From: Serratia fonticola
GTDB lineage: Bacteria; Pseudomonadota; Gammaproteobacteria; Enterobacterales; Enterobacteriaceae
Reading direction: 5' to 3'
NCBI RefSeq assembly: GCF_001006005.1
Contig: NZ_CP011254.1
Location: 5,828,001-5,892,000, forward strand
Length of the DNA: 64,000 nt
The notes under the pieces were generated by a model, which was not told the origin of the DNA, searched no databases, and saw only the letters and a program-made list of their open reading frames with translations. Both the position numbers and the translations under genes were made by a program. The first letter of the stretch is position 1, and each line of letters opens with the position of its first letter. This document shows, piece by piece, positions 18,353 through 27,414 of the stretch.

Positions 18353-19873
18353 ATGGAAACCTGGATGTATTTATCACAAGGGTTCGAAGTGGCACTGCTG
18401 CCCCAGAACCTGATGATTGCCCTGATCGGCTGCTTCGTGGGCACCATCGTCGGGCTGCTGCCGGGCCTTGGCCCGATCAACGGCGTGGCGATCCTCTTAC
18501 CGCTGGCTTTCGCCTTGAAGTTGCCCGCCGAGTCGGCCCTGATCCTGCTTGCCACGGTGTATATCGGTTGTGAATACGGCGGGCGGATCTCTTCGATCCT
18601 GCTCAACGTCCCGGGGGATGCCGCCGCAATCATGACCGCGCTGGATGGCTACCCGATGGCCCAACAAGGCCGTGCAGGGGTTGCCCTGTCGATCTCCGCC
18701 GTCAGCTCTTTCACCGGCTCGCTGGTCGCCATTATCGGCATTATTCTGTTCGCCCCGATGCTGGCCCGCTGGTCGCTGGCGTTTGGCCCGGCAGAATACT
18801 TTGCCCTGATGGTCTTTGCCATTGCCTGCCTTGGCAGCATGATGAGCCAGAACCCGTTGAAATCCCTGCTGGCGGCCCTGATTGGTCTGGGGCTGGCCAC
18901 GGTGGGGGTGGACGCCAATACCGGCGTGTATCGCTTCACCTTCGACAGCGTACACCTCTCCGACGGCATTCAGTTTATTGTGGTGGTGATCGGGCTGTTC
19001 TCGGTCAGCGAGATCTTGCTGATGCTGGAAAGCACCAGCACGGGCCAGAAGCTGATCCGCAAAACCGGCCGTATGCTGTTTAACCGTAAAGAAGCTGCCG
19101 AGTGCGTTGGCCCTACCCTGCGATCCTCCTTTGTCGGTTTCTTCGTCGGTATTCTGCCAGGTGCCGGAGCGACCATTGCCAGTGCGCTTACTTATATGAC
19201 GGAGAAGCGCATCAGCGGTAACAGCGAGTCGTTTGGCAAAGGGGATATTCGTGGCGTCGCCGCGCCGGAGGCCGCCAATAACGCTTCCGCCTGCGGTTCA
19301 TTTATCCCGATGCTGACCCTGGGCGTACCGGGTTCAGGCACTACGGCGGTCATGATGGGGGCACTGACGCTGTATAATATCACCCCTGGCCCGGCAATGT
19401 TCACCGAACAGCCGGATATCGTTTGGGGGCTGATCGCCGCGCTGCTGATCGCCAACGTCATGCTGTTGATCATGAACATCCCGCTGATTGGCCTGTTCAC
19501 CCGTATGCTGACCGTGCCGCTGTGGTTCCTGGTACCGGCGATCGCTGCCGTTTCCGCCGTTGGGGTCTATGCGGTGCACAGCACCACCTTCGATTTGCTA
19601 CTAATGGTGGGGCTAGGCGTGTTCGGCTATATCCTGCGCAAAATGCACTTCCCGATGTCGCCGCTGATCCTGGGGTTTGTGTTGGGGGAAATGCTGGAGC
19701 AAAACCTGCGCCGAGCGTTGTCCATCAGCAACGGGAACTTTGACATTCTGTGGAGCAGTGCCATTGCCCAATGCCTGTTGGTGCTGGCCGTCGCGGTGTT
19801 GGTGTTACCCCCACTGCTGCGCAAACTCCGCAAGCACCGCCGTATCACTGGGGAAGCGACAGAAGTTGAGTAA
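18353..19873 (+). CDS. tctA: TctA large membrane subunit
   Basis: Large channel subunit of the tripartite tricarboxylate transporter, 506 residues, about twelve membrane segments. The motifs VGLLPGLGPINGVAILLPL and GILPGAGATIASALTYMTEK, and GVPGSGTTAVMMGAL, are TctA signatures. The ATG at 18353 follows GGGAGCG; an in-frame TTG at 18329 overlaps tctB and is rejected. The stop is followed eight bases later by a GC-rich palindrome that may end the operon. Confidence 0.95.
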   Translation: METWMYLSQGFEVALLPQNLMIALIGCFVGTIVGLLPGLGPINGVAILLPLAFALKLPAESALILLATVYIGCEYGGRISSILLNVPGDAAAIMTALDGYPMAQQGRAGVALSISAVSSFTGSLVAIIGIILFAPMLARWSLAFGPAEYFALMVFAIACLGSMMSQNPLKSLLAALIGLGLATVGVDANTGVYRFTFDSVHLSDGIQFIVVVIGLFSVSEILLMLESTSTGQKLIRKTGRMLFNRKEAAECVGPTLRSSFVGFFVGILPGAGATIASALTYMTEKRISGNSESFGKGDIRGVAAPEAANNASACGSFIPMLTLGVPGSGTTAVMMGALTLYNITPGPAMFTEQPDIVWGLIAALLIANVMLLIMNIPLIGLFTRMLTVPLWFLVPAIAAVSAVGVYAVHSTTFDLLLMVGLGVFGYILRKMHFPMSPLILGFVLGEMLEQNLRRALSISNGNFDILWSSAIAQCLLVLAVAVLVLPPLLRKLRKHRRITGEATEVE

Positions 19874-19881
19874 TGCACAAA

Positions 19882-19901
19882 GGGCGCTGCATGCAGCGCC
19901 C
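19882..19901. repeat. GC-rich palindrome, copy 1 (after tctA)
   Basis: A perfect 20-base palindrome built on GGGCGCTGCATGCAGCGCCC. Near-identical palindromes follow the MocR gene (23522-23541) and the mepA stop (52766-52789). Each lies within 20-30 bases of a gene 3' end, so they may act as transcript-end hairpins. Confidence 0.75.
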
Positions 19902-19951
19902 CGATATTGTGAGCTGGTTGAACATCGGGCGGGGTTAACCCGCCCGACTTA

Positions 19952-20581
19952 TTATTGGCGTATAGCCTCAACAGCCTGCTCCAAGGCCGCAATATCATCG
20001 CTGGCCAACAAGGGCTGGATGCTGGCGAACGCCTCGGCGGGCAAATCGTAAATCTGCAACGCGAGTAAACGCTCGATTGTCTCCGCAGAGAACCGCCGTT
20101 TAATCATCCGGGCCGGATTACCGCCAACGATAGCGTAGGGTTCTACATCCGCAGTCACCACGCTACCGGCGGCAACTATCGCCCCTTCGCCAATCGTCAC
20201 GCCAGGCATCAGCATGGCCCGCATCCCGATCCAGCAGCCATCGCCAAGGCTGGTATCACCTTTAGGCAAATAAGACGCCTGGATGGTTTCCATAAAGGGA
20301 TACAGGCTCAGCCAATCAATACGATGGGTATGATTCCCGCCCATCAGGATCACCGCTTCGGCGCCAATACAGACATAATCGCCAATGTGCAACCTGTCTA
20401 GCTGCCCCAGGGGCTCCCACTGTTGGCTGACCGCATCGCCGTGCAAATAGCGCACCACGGAACGTTCAAAGCTGTCATCCCAGCAATGGCTGTAATAACT
20501 GTGGGTTCCCTTGATCAGGATATTGGGGTTGGTTACCGTCTGGTGGAGTAATTCTACTTGTGACCAGTGTTTCTCAGACAT
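19952..20581 (-). CDS. CatB/Vat-like xenobiotic acetyltransferase
   Basis: Left-handed beta-helix acetyltransferase of the XAT class, to which type B chloramphenicol and streptogramin acetyltransferases belong. 209 residues. The motif GNHTHRIDW holds the expected catalytic histidine (His86), and the hexapeptide-repeat region GDGCWIGMRAMLMPGVTIG and DVEPYAIVGGNPARMIKRRF follow CatB closely. Whether it acetylates chloramphenicol, or another substrate, cannot be told from sequence. It is a single gene with an ERIC element 14 bases upstream of its start. Confidence 0.82.
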   Translation of the reverse strand: MSEKHWSQVELLHQTVTNPNILIKGTHSYYSHCWDDSFERSVVRYLHGDAVSQQWEPLGQLDRLHIGDYVCIGAEAVILMGGNHTHRIDWLSLYPFMETIQASYLPKGDTSLGDGCWIGMRAMLMPGVTIGEGAIVAAGSVVTADVEPYAIVGGNPARMIKRRFSAETIERLLALQIYDLPAEAFASIQPLLASDDIAALEQAVEAIRQ

Positions 20582-20594
20582 GGCGTCTCCTTCT

Positions 20595-20723
20595 TATACC
20601 CTATGGATTTCAAGTTGTAGCTAGGCGACAAGCTTACTCATCCCCAGGAGCTTACTTTTTCGTAAGTGACTGGGGTGTGTAAGTGCAGGTAACAACGCTA
20701 CAGCTTGAAAGACGACGGGTATA
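20595..20723. repeat. ERIC element, copy 3
   Basis: 129-bp palindrome with TATACCC and GGGTATA ends and the CCCCAGGAGCTTAC / GTAAGTGACTGGGG core halves of ERIC. It occupies the region directly before the acetyltransferase start at 20581, so it may lie in that gene's 5' leader or promoter. The rest of the gap (20724-20892) shows only a short GGCAGTGT/ACACTGCC hairpin (20757-20786). Confidence 0.87.
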
Positions 20724-20892
20724 TCAATTGCAAGAGCCACGGAACGTAGTGTCTGTGGCAGTGTCTTTCGTTCATAAAACACTGCCCAATCAAGCGATAA
20801 GCGCTCGTTTTAACCTTGGATTAATCATCATTTGCTGTGTGCACCCTGTTGTTTCGCGGCCAATGGTAACAAACTGGCGCAGAAAACCAAGC

Positions 20893-21879
20893 CTACTTGG
20901 CTTTTCTCAGCATCAACACCCCGCCCATCACCAACGCGCTACCCAGTAGCTGTAACTGGTTCATGTTTTCCCCCAACAGGAAATAGGCAATGACCGCGGT
21001 AAATACCAGCTCCAGCGACAGGATCAGGTTGGCCACCGCCAGCGGCAGGGTTTTCAGGCTGATATTGTACAGGCCAAATCCCAGCAGCGTTGGCCCGGCG
21101 GCCAGCGTGAGCAGCAACAGCCAGCCACTCCACTGAATGCCTTGAGCTCCCTGGGACAGAAACCACAGGTCCCCCGCCATACCGTGAAATGCCGCCAAGG
21201 GGAACAACGTCAGCAAGGTGTTGAACAACCATTGGTACACGGCGGAAAAACCAAATACGTACAGGATGGTATTCCACACCGGGTAACGCCGCTCGCTGGC
21301 GATACGCCCGCCGAGGGTATACAGGGTGTAACCAATGCCGGACAGCATGCCGACCATCAGCCCCAACAGATCAAAACGGCTGTTGCCCATGCTGTCGCCG
21401 TTGCTGACCAGGAAGCAGCCGCCCAGGCTGACCACAATCACCAACAACTCGCGCAGGCTGAGGCGTTCGTTGTACATCATCCAGCCCAGGAACACGGTAA
21501 AACCGACCGAGCAATAGGTCAAAATAGTCGCCACCGAGGCGCCATTGAGCGCCACCGACAGCGTCCATAAGCTGTTAAACAACGCCAACAGCAAACCGTA
21601 ACCCGCGTAGAACGGCACCTGTTCACGACGCAGATAGGCCCATTGCGGTTTGAACAGCAGCAATAACGGTAACAACACCAGGGCCACCAGAGCCGCACGC
21701 CAGAAGGCCAGCACAAACGTCGGTAGATGGTAATACTCGGTCAGCGCGCGGATGATGATGGCGGTAAAGGCCAGCAGCATGGCACTGATTATGGCGATCA
21801 CGTAACCCTGGTTGGTTCCCCGCAGGATCCCTCCACTGACCACAACTGGTTCTGCAACAACACCCGACGGTAACGACAT
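20893..21879 (-). CDS. EamA/DMT-family transporter
   Basis: Ten-segment inner-membrane transporter of 328 residues with two EamA repeats (AIISAMLLAFTAIIIRALTE and, in the second half, GLMVGMLSGIGYTLYTLGG). The start at 21879 (MSLPSGVVAEPVVV) is preceded by GAGGGT. It diverges from a MocR-type regulator gene at 22048, which most likely controls it; MocR proteins often regulate adjacent exporters or PLP-related genes. Substrate unknown. Confidence 0.85.
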   Translation of the reverse strand: MSLPSGVVAEPVVVSGGILRGTNQGYVIAIISAMLLAFTAIIIRALTEYYHLPTFVLAFWRAALVALVLLPLLLLFKPQWAYLRREQVPFYAGYGLLLALFNSLWTLSVALNGASVATILTYCSVGFTVFLGWMMYNERLSLRELLVIVVSLGGCFLVSNGDSMGNSRFDLLGLMVGMLSGIGYTLYTLGGRIASERRYPVWNTILYVFGFSAVYQWLFNTLLTLFPLAAFHGMAGDLWFLSQGAQGIQWSGWLLLLTLAAGPTLLGFGLYNISLKTLPLAVANLILSLELVFTAVIAYFLLGENMNQLQLLGSALVMGGVLMLRKAK

Positions 21880-21948
21880 AACACCCTCAAAATTCCACCG
21901 CTTAATCACCTGGCGGAGATTTTAACGCGGCCAGATTTTGCCACCATA

Positions 21949-21983
21949 GCCACTTTACTACGATGTTATGCAGGCCACTTTTA
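21949..21983. promoter_or_regulatory. Candidate MocR operator (direct repeats)
   Basis: GCCACTTTA at 21949-21957 and GCCACTTTT at 21974-21982 are direct repeats 25 bases apart in the divergent region between the DMT transporter and the MocR gene. Spaced direct repeats of this type are known operators of MocR regulators. Assignment is inference. Confidence 0.4.
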
Positions 21984-22047
21984 TCGGAGCCAAGCCTTGT
22001 TACTCTGGGATATAGTGAAAGTAGACTTTTATGACCGGGCCAATTTC

Positions 22048-23502
22048 ATGCACATTCCACTGGATCGTCAGCAGGACATTCCGCTGTATCTACAGATCGA
22101 AGAAGCGCTGCGTCGCGCCATTCTTGGCGGCACCTTTGCCGATGGCGATAAATTGCCGTCAACGCGCAGCCTGGCCGCCGAGCTTTCGGTCAGCCGCCTG
22201 ACGGTGGAAAGTGCCTACGCCGAACTGACGGCCAAAGGATTGTTACAACAGCGACGTGGCAGCGGTGCCTATGTGCGCCACCTGCAACCGGCCCCCATGC
22301 AGCAACGGCCAGCATCCAGCGAGCTATTCCCTGCGGATCGCTTCACCACCACGACGTCGCGACTGGACGGTTATCCGGATATTCCTTTGCCGGAGCACAT
22401 CATCAACTTTGCCGCTGGCGTCGGTAGCCCCAAGGTGTTCCCGCTTGAGGCGTTCCGCAAGATCCTGCTGTCGATCCTCAGCCGTCATGCGGAAGAGGCT
22501 TTCAGCTATGGTGATTATTGTGGTTACTACCCGCTGCGCGACACGCTGAGCCGGATCCTGACCGCGCAAGGTATCCCCACCCGTGCCGAACAGGTGCTGA
22601 TCACCAACGGCTCGCAACATGCCATCAGCCTGATTTTCCAGACGCTATTACGCCCAGGAGATACGGTGATTGTCGAAGAGCCCACCTATGCCGAAGCTCT
22701 GGGATTACTGCGCCTGCATCAGATCAACATTGTTCCAGTGCCCAGCGATCGTCATGGCATGTGCGTTGAGCAACTACCGGAGCTGATCGCCCGGCATCAG
22801 CCCAAAATGATCTACACCATCCCCAATTTCAATAACCCCACCGGGCGTTGTATGAGCGAAGCCCGCCGCAGCCGCTTGCTGGCGTTGGCTCAGCAGGCCG
22901 GGATAGTGATCCTGGAGGACGATTTTGTTGGCGATCTGCGTTACAACGGTAAAAGCCTGCCGTCACTGCGCGCCATGGCTCCCGCTGGCACGGTGATCTA
23001 TGTCAGTACCTTCTCCAAAATGCTGCTACCCAGCATGCGCATCGGTTATCTGGTGGCAGACAGCGAACAGTATCTGCAATTCTCACGGCTCAAACACGTC
23101 GACAGCTTTACCAGCTCCAACCTGATCCAGCGCGCGCTGGACGCCTTTGTCACCGTTGGCAGCTACGACAAGCAGCTGCGCCGGGCGGGAAGGATGTACC
23201 GCCAGCACCGTGATGCGATGGTGGCTGCATTAAGCGAGCACCTGCCGCCGGGCTGTCGGTTTGACATCCCCGCGGGAGGGCTGTTTATCTGGCTGGAATT
23301 ACCACCTGCCGTAAGCACCACCACGTTGATGCCAATAGCCTGGCAACAGGGTGTCACCTTTGCCCGTGGCGAATGCTTTTATGTTGAGGAGCAGCACGGC
23401 GCACATGGCTTGCGGCTGAATTTTGCCGCCAATACGCCGGAGCTGATTACCGAAGGGATCGCCCGGCTTTGCCGGGCGATTGTTGAGGTTATGGGGAATT
23501 AA
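22048..23502 (+). CDS. MocR-family PLP-dependent transcriptional regulator
   Basis: 484-residue fusion of a GntR winged helix-turn-helix (about 10-80; LPSTRSLAAELSVSRLTVES) to an aminotransferase fold I domain (about 110-484), with the PLP-lysine region in TFSKMLLPSMRIGYLV and the ILEDDFVGDLRY motif. Such MocR/PdxR-like proteins sense PLP or an amine. The ATG at 22048 is chosen over a TTG at 21997 because family members start near MHIPLDRQQDIPLYLQI. Divergent from an EamA transporter. Confidence 0.88.
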   Translation: MHIPLDRQQDIPLYLQIEEALRRAILGGTFADGDKLPSTRSLAAELSVSRLTVESAYAELTAKGLLQQRRGSGAYVRHLQPAPMQQRPASSELFPADRFTTTTSRLDGYPDIPLPEHIINFAAGVGSPKVFPLEAFRKILLSILSRHAEEAFSYGDYCGYYPLRDTLSRILTAQGIPTRAEQVLITNGSQHAISLIFQTLLRPGDTVIVEEPTYAEALGLLRLHQINIVPVPSDRHGMCVEQLPELIARHQPKMIYTIPNFNNPTGRCMSEARRSRLLALAQQAGIVILEDDFVGDLRYNGKSLPSLRAMAPAGTVIYVSTFSKMLLPSMRIGYLVADSEQYLQFSRLKHVDSFTSSNLIQRALDAFVTVGSYDKQLRRAGRMYRQHRDAMVAALSEHLPPGCRFDIPAGGLFIWLELPPAVSTTTLMPIAWQQGVTFARGECFYVEEQHGAHGLRLNFAANTPELITEGIARLCRAIVEVMGN

Positions 23503-23521
23503 ATGTCACTACCGCAAAATA

Positions 23522-23541
23522 GGGCGCAGCATGCAGCGCCC
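23522..23541. repeat. GC-rich palindrome, copy 2
   Basis: GGGCGC and GCGCCC arms around AGCATGCA, 20 bases after the MocR stop and 33 bases before the scsD stop, i.e. between convergent genes. Related to the copies at 19882 and 52766. Confidence 0.7.
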
Positions 23542-23573
23542 CTACGGTCGGGTATGTTATTTAACCATTGAGA

Positions 23574-24074
23574 CTAAATACTGGCCCACCAGAGCCGCAG
23601 TTTCATGCCCCAATAGCTGGTCCAGCCGGTGGTGCTCTGCACCACCTTGCCTTGAGAGATCACCACAATGGTCGGCGTTACGCCAATCTGCCACTGCGCC
23701 GATAGCTTGCCCTGCTCATCGTTCACCACCGGCAGTTGCAACTTTTTAGCCGCCAACCACTGCTCAACCTGCTGGTCATTGCCCGAACGCAGCGCCACGG
23801 TCATGACGTTACCGCCGTTTGCCACCAGCTTGGCCACGTAAGGCGTGGTAAAGCGGCAAACCCCACACCAGCTGGCCCAGAAATAGACCAACAAAGGTTT
23901 ATCCTGGCTGAGCTGCGCCAACGACACCTGCTCTCCATCCAGGGTTTCGAGCATTTGTTGGTCAAAGGTCAAGGGAGCCTGCGGGGCCCGCCACCAGTCC
24001 ATGGCGAACGTCACGCCCAGCACGAGCAACAGCAAAATCAGCAGTTCGCGCGCCCAGCGCCGCAACCTAGCCAT
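23574..24074 (-). CDS. scsD: ScsD thioredoxin-like membrane protein
   Basis: Membrane-anchored TlpA/thioredoxin-fold protein of the suppressor of copper sensitivity system, 166 residues. One membrane segment (about 10-25) is followed by a periplasmic thioredoxin domain with the WASWCGVC motif (Cys70 and Cys73) and the cis-proline region IGVTPTIVV. Its start overlaps the scsC end by 8 bases. It probably receives electrons from ScsB and reduces periplasmic thiols. Confidence 0.88.
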   Translation of the reverse strand: MARLRRWARELLILLLLVLGVTFAMDWWRAPQAPLTFDQQMLETLDGEQVSLAQLSQDKPLLVYFWASWCGVCRFTTPYVAKLVANGGNVMTVALRSGNDQQVEQWLAAKKLQLPVVNDEQGKLSAQWQIGVTPTIVVISQGKVVQSTTGWTSYWGMKLRLWWASI

Positions 24075-24783
24075 TTTTTACCTTCGCCAATTGCTGCTTC
24101 ACTAACGCTTCCAGATCCTCATAAGACACCGCGCCCGGCAGCATCTGATCGCCAATCAAGGTGGCTGGCGTTCCCTGCACACCAAACTGTTCCGCCAACT
24201 GCATATTGGTGCGTAGCGTGGTCATACTCTGTTCAGTCGGTGCAACCTGCTTAACCCCGATTTTATCTTGGGCAGCGGCGATGCTGGCGTTGTCATGAAA
24301 GCCTTTTTTCGCCATCAGGCGTTGATGCAACGGCCAGAACTGTTCTGGATGCTGTTCCCAAGCCGTTAACGCCACCCGCGACGAGGCGATCGAGCTTTCC
24401 CCTTTGAACGGCAGCAGCTTCACCACCAGCGCCACATCGGGATATTTGTTGACGATCTTCTCCAACATCGGATCAAACTGCTTACAGTACGGGCAGTTGT
24501 AATCAGTGAAAGCCACCAGCGTCAGCTTGGCATTCTTGGCCCCCAATCGTGGGCTGGCGGGATCGTCGAACAAGATTTTGCTATTTTTCTCAATAGCCTG
24601 GCCGATTTGCTGGTCGTTGGTTTGCTGCTGCCAGGCGTTAACCGCTTCCGCCAGAATATCTGGGTTAGAGACCAGCGTTTCACGGATCAGCTCTTTGATC
24701 CGCACTTCCTGCTCGGCGGTGAAAGGGGCCGCAGCCCAGACCGGGGTGACAATCAGCAGCAGTAACATCAGTAACTTGTTCAT
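24067..24783 (-). CDS. scsC: ScsC DsbA-like periplasmic thiol oxidoreductase
   Basis: Periplasmic copper-binding DsbA-family protein of 238 residues. Signal peptide MNKLLMLLLLIVTPVWA, a helical N-terminal extension (about 22-75), then the thioredoxin domain with CPYC at 97-100 (FTDYNCPYCKQFDP) and cis-Pro in GVQGTPATLIGD. In Salmonella and Proteus, ScsC is kept reduced by ScsB and protects against copper. It overlaps scsB by 4 bases (ATGA) and scsD by 8, so translation is coupled. Confidence 0.92.
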   Translation of the reverse strand: MNKLLMLLLLIVTPVWAAAPFTAEQEVRIKELIRETLVSNPDILAEAVNAWQQQTNDQQIGQAIEKNSKILFDDPASPRLGAKNAKLTLVAFTDYNCPYCKQFDPMLEKIVNKYPDVALVVKLLPFKGESSIASSRVALTAWEQHPEQFWPLHQRLMAKKGFHDNASIAAAQDKIGVKQVAPTEQSMTTLRTNMQLAEQFGVQGTPATLIGDQMLPGAVSYEDLEALVKQQLAKVKNG

Positions 24784-26816
24784 TTTTGGTTTCCTTTGGC
24801 AGTAGACAGGGCTTGCAGAACGGCTTCGCGAGTGAGCAGCGGTGACAACACTTCGCCGTCTGGCGAGCCGGGGCCATAGATTTGGTTAAAGGGAACGGCA
24901 ACGCTGCCGCGCTGTTGCAGGAAGGTCGAGATGCTTTCCGACGGGCGGCTCCAGTCACCGCGCAACGCTACCACATCCTCGGCGCTGAGTGCTTTTTGCA
25001 CCTCGTCGCGCAACAACACGTTGTATTTATTAGCCTTGCAGGTTACACACCAGTCGGCGGTCACATCGACAAACACCCGTTTGTTGTCGGCCAGCGCCTG
25101 TGCGATCGCCTGCTCAGAAAGCGGTTGCCAGGCGATGTTGTCGTGCAATGGCTGTCGCCATTGGTTGGCCGTCAACGATCCCACCAGCAATGCCAAACCG
25201 CCTACCACCAGCACGCTGGCCGTCGCGATCCCCGCTGACCGGGCACCTAACCGTTGCCACACCGCCAGCAATAAACCGAGCAGCAAGATGGCACCGACAA
25301 TCAGAGTCGGCTTCACGCCGATATGGTTGGTCATCAGGCTAAGCAGCCAGAGCGAAGAAACCAGCATTAGCAAGCCCAGCGCCAGCCTCATCCCGTTCAT
25401 CCAGCGGCCAGGACGTGGTAGGCGTAACGCCAGCGCAGGCCAGGCGGCAATCAACAACCAAGGCAGGCTCATGCCAATTCCCAGCGCCACAAACATACCC
25501 CAAAGCACCGGCAACGGAGCCGCCAATGCAAAGGCTACCGCAGTTCCCAGGAAAGGTGCAGAGCAAGGCGTTGCCAGCAGCGTGGCAAACGCTCCCTGCC
25601 AGAAATGACCGCTCAAGCCACGCCCGTTATGGGTGGCCAGCTTGGTATTCAACGAGGAAGAGAGTTGCAGGTGGAACAGGCCGAACAGATTGGCACTGAA
25701 TAGCAGCGTCACCAGCACCATAAAGCCGATAAACCACGGGTTTTGGAATTGGATACCCCAGCCCAGCGCGTGATTGCTCAGGCGCAACAGCGTCATCAGC
25801 AAGGCCAGCGCCATAAAGGACACCACGATCCCCAAGGAAGAGGCCAGAAATTGCCAACGCACGCTACGCCGATCGCGCTGTTCGACCTGCAAGATGGAGC
25901 CTAGCTTCATCCCTAGCACCGGCAGCACACAAGGCATCAGGTTAAGAATGAAACCGCCCGCTAGCGCCATCAACACCGCTTGCCATAAGGGGAAAGCCAC
26001 GGTGGAAGGTAAAGCAAGCGGCCCGCCAATGGTCAGCGTAGCCTCCTGAGCGATTCCACCATCGCTGATAACCAGCCGCAGCTGTTTACCGAGCAGATCC
26101 GGTGCTGCGTCTCCCCAACCATCACTCACGGGAACTCGCGCTTGCAGACTCTCGCCATCACTGCTGACCGTTGGCTTGCCCAGATCGGCTCCTGCTAAGG
26201 TATCAAAGAACAGCTCAGGTTGTTGCCAGCCCGCAGTGCGTTCGGCGCTAATCTGCAACTCACCGTTGCGATAACCGGCACGCAGGCTGTCCACCAACCC
26301 GCTGGCAATCGGCACCTGCCCCATCGCCTGAGCAAAGTCGTGATTGAATTTTGGGTCAGCCGGAGTGGTGAGATCCAGTTTGAACGGATAATCGGTCAAG
26401 ATGCAAACGTTGCTACAGGTGGATAAGGTAAGCCTTCCCTCCAGTTGCTGTGGCACAGCCCCCTTGAACACGATGGGCAGCGTTACCCGCTGCTGATAGC
26501 CCTGCGTCGAAATCCCCGCCACGTCAAAGCGCTGCGGGGTTGGCCAGAACCAGGTTGCCGGTGGTGGGTTACCCTGCCAGGTGATTGCTGGCGCAATGCC
26601 GCCTTCCCCTGGTGAGCGCCAGTAGGTTTTCCATCCTTTTTCCAGCTCAACAGCGAGCAGCACACGGGTTTCGTCCCCGTTGCTGGTGTCGGCACGCAGC
26701 CTGACTTGCGCATGATCGTTCTGCGGGCTTTGCAGCCAGCCGCTATCCGCTGCCTGTGTTGCAGGTAGCCAAAGCACTAACAGGCAAGCCAACGCCAGCC
26801 TGATGATATTCCACAT
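24780..26816 (-). CDS. scsB: ScsB transmembrane electron transporter
   Basis: DsbD-like protein of 678 residues that carries reducing power across the inner membrane to ScsC and ScsD. Signal peptide (to about residue 22), a periplasmic alpha domain, eight-segment beta domain (about 275-560) with paired cysteines in NLMPCVLPVLGMKLG and ATPCSAPFLGTAV, and a C-terminal thioredoxin domain with WCVTCK. The alpha domain is longer than in DsbD and contains CSNVC. Start ATG at 26816. Central gene of scsABCD. Confidence 0.93.
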   Translation of the reverse strand: MWNIIRLALACLLVLWLPATQAADSGWLQSPQNDHAQVRLRADTSNGDETRVLLAVELEKGWKTYWRSPGEGGIAPAITWQGNPPPATWFWPTPQRFDVAGISTQGYQQRVTLPIVFKGAVPQQLEGRLTLSTCSNVCILTDYPFKLDLTTPADPKFNHDFAQAMGQVPIASGLVDSLRAGYRNGELQISAERTAGWQQPELFFDTLAGADLGKPTVSSDGESLQARVPVSDGWGDAAPDLLGKQLRLVISDGGIAQEATLTIGGPLALPSTVAFPLWQAVLMALAGGFILNLMPCVLPVLGMKLGSILQVEQRDRRSVRWQFLASSLGIVVSFMALALLMTLLRLSNHALGWGIQFQNPWFIGFMVLVTLLFSANLFGLFHLQLSSSLNTKLATHNGRGLSGHFWQGAFATLLATPCSAPFLGTAVAFALAAPLPVLWGMFVALGIGMSLPWLLIAAWPALALRLPRPGRWMNGMRLALGLLMLVSSLWLLSLMTNHIGVKPTLIVGAILLLGLLLAVWQRLGARSAGIATASVLVVGGLALLVGSLTANQWRQPLHDNIAWQPLSEQAIAQALADNKRVFVDVTADWCVTCKANKYNVLLRDEVQKALSAEDVVALRGDWSRPSESISTFLQQRGSVAVPFNQIYGPGSPDGEVLSPLLTREAVLQALSTAKGNQK

Positions 26817-26865
26817 AATTGTTCTCCATAAATAAATTAGTCACTCGGTTTAACGAGGGATTAAC

Positions 26866-27234
26866 TCATTCACGGAACACGCATAATCGCAGATGCACCC
26901 TGAGGGTGGGGGGGGAAATAACGCGTACAGGAGGGTACGGCAGGCGTGGAGCGATGATCGGAGCCAGCAGGACCAGCAACATCCCCAGGCCAAACAGCAC
27001 GTTTTCAAACATCACCGGTGGAGAGGCCAACAGCGATTTAGCACTCAGCTCACAAGGGGTCGTGGTGGTGGCCTCTTCATCACCGCTGGCCGAAGATTGG
27101 CTAACGCTGACAGTGGGCAGGCCAAGAGCTAATTGCAAGGTATGCAAACCCGCCATGCGCTGGGTGAGGCACGTCAGTACCACCAGGCAAGCCAGGGTTA
27201 AAAACCATTTTGCAATCCGCTGCCGATTTATCAT
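26866..27234 (-). CDS. scsA: ScsA-like small membrane protein
   Basis: Small protein of 122 residues with an N-terminal membrane segment (about 9-25, WFLTLACLVVLTCLTQ) and a second near residues 78-95 (VLFGLGMLLVLLAPIIAP). First gene of the scs cluster, 49 bases upstream of scsB. The ATG at 27234 follows GAGGGCG; an adjacent GTG at 27237 is also open. ScsA sequences are poorly conserved, so the name depends on size, topology and position; its function is not known. Confidence 0.75.
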   Translation of the reverse strand: MINRQRIAKWFLTLACLVVLTCLTQRMAGLHTLQLALGLPTVSVSQSSASGDEEATTTTPCELSAKSLLASPPVMFENVLFGLGMLLVLLAPIIAPRLPYPPVRVISPPTLRVHLRLCVFRE

Positions 27235-27414
27235 CACGCCCTCAATGCCGTATCTGCGCCTATCTTAGCGGCGCAAATAGGATAAGCAACGATTAGCCTG
27301 TAAAGAAATGTCTGGCGGCGGTATTGATGGCACGAAATTACAGGTATCATAAGCGATTAAGCCTGTGCTTTTCGCCGGGTATGTCGACTTTATACACTGC
27401 GAAGGACTGGTGAT

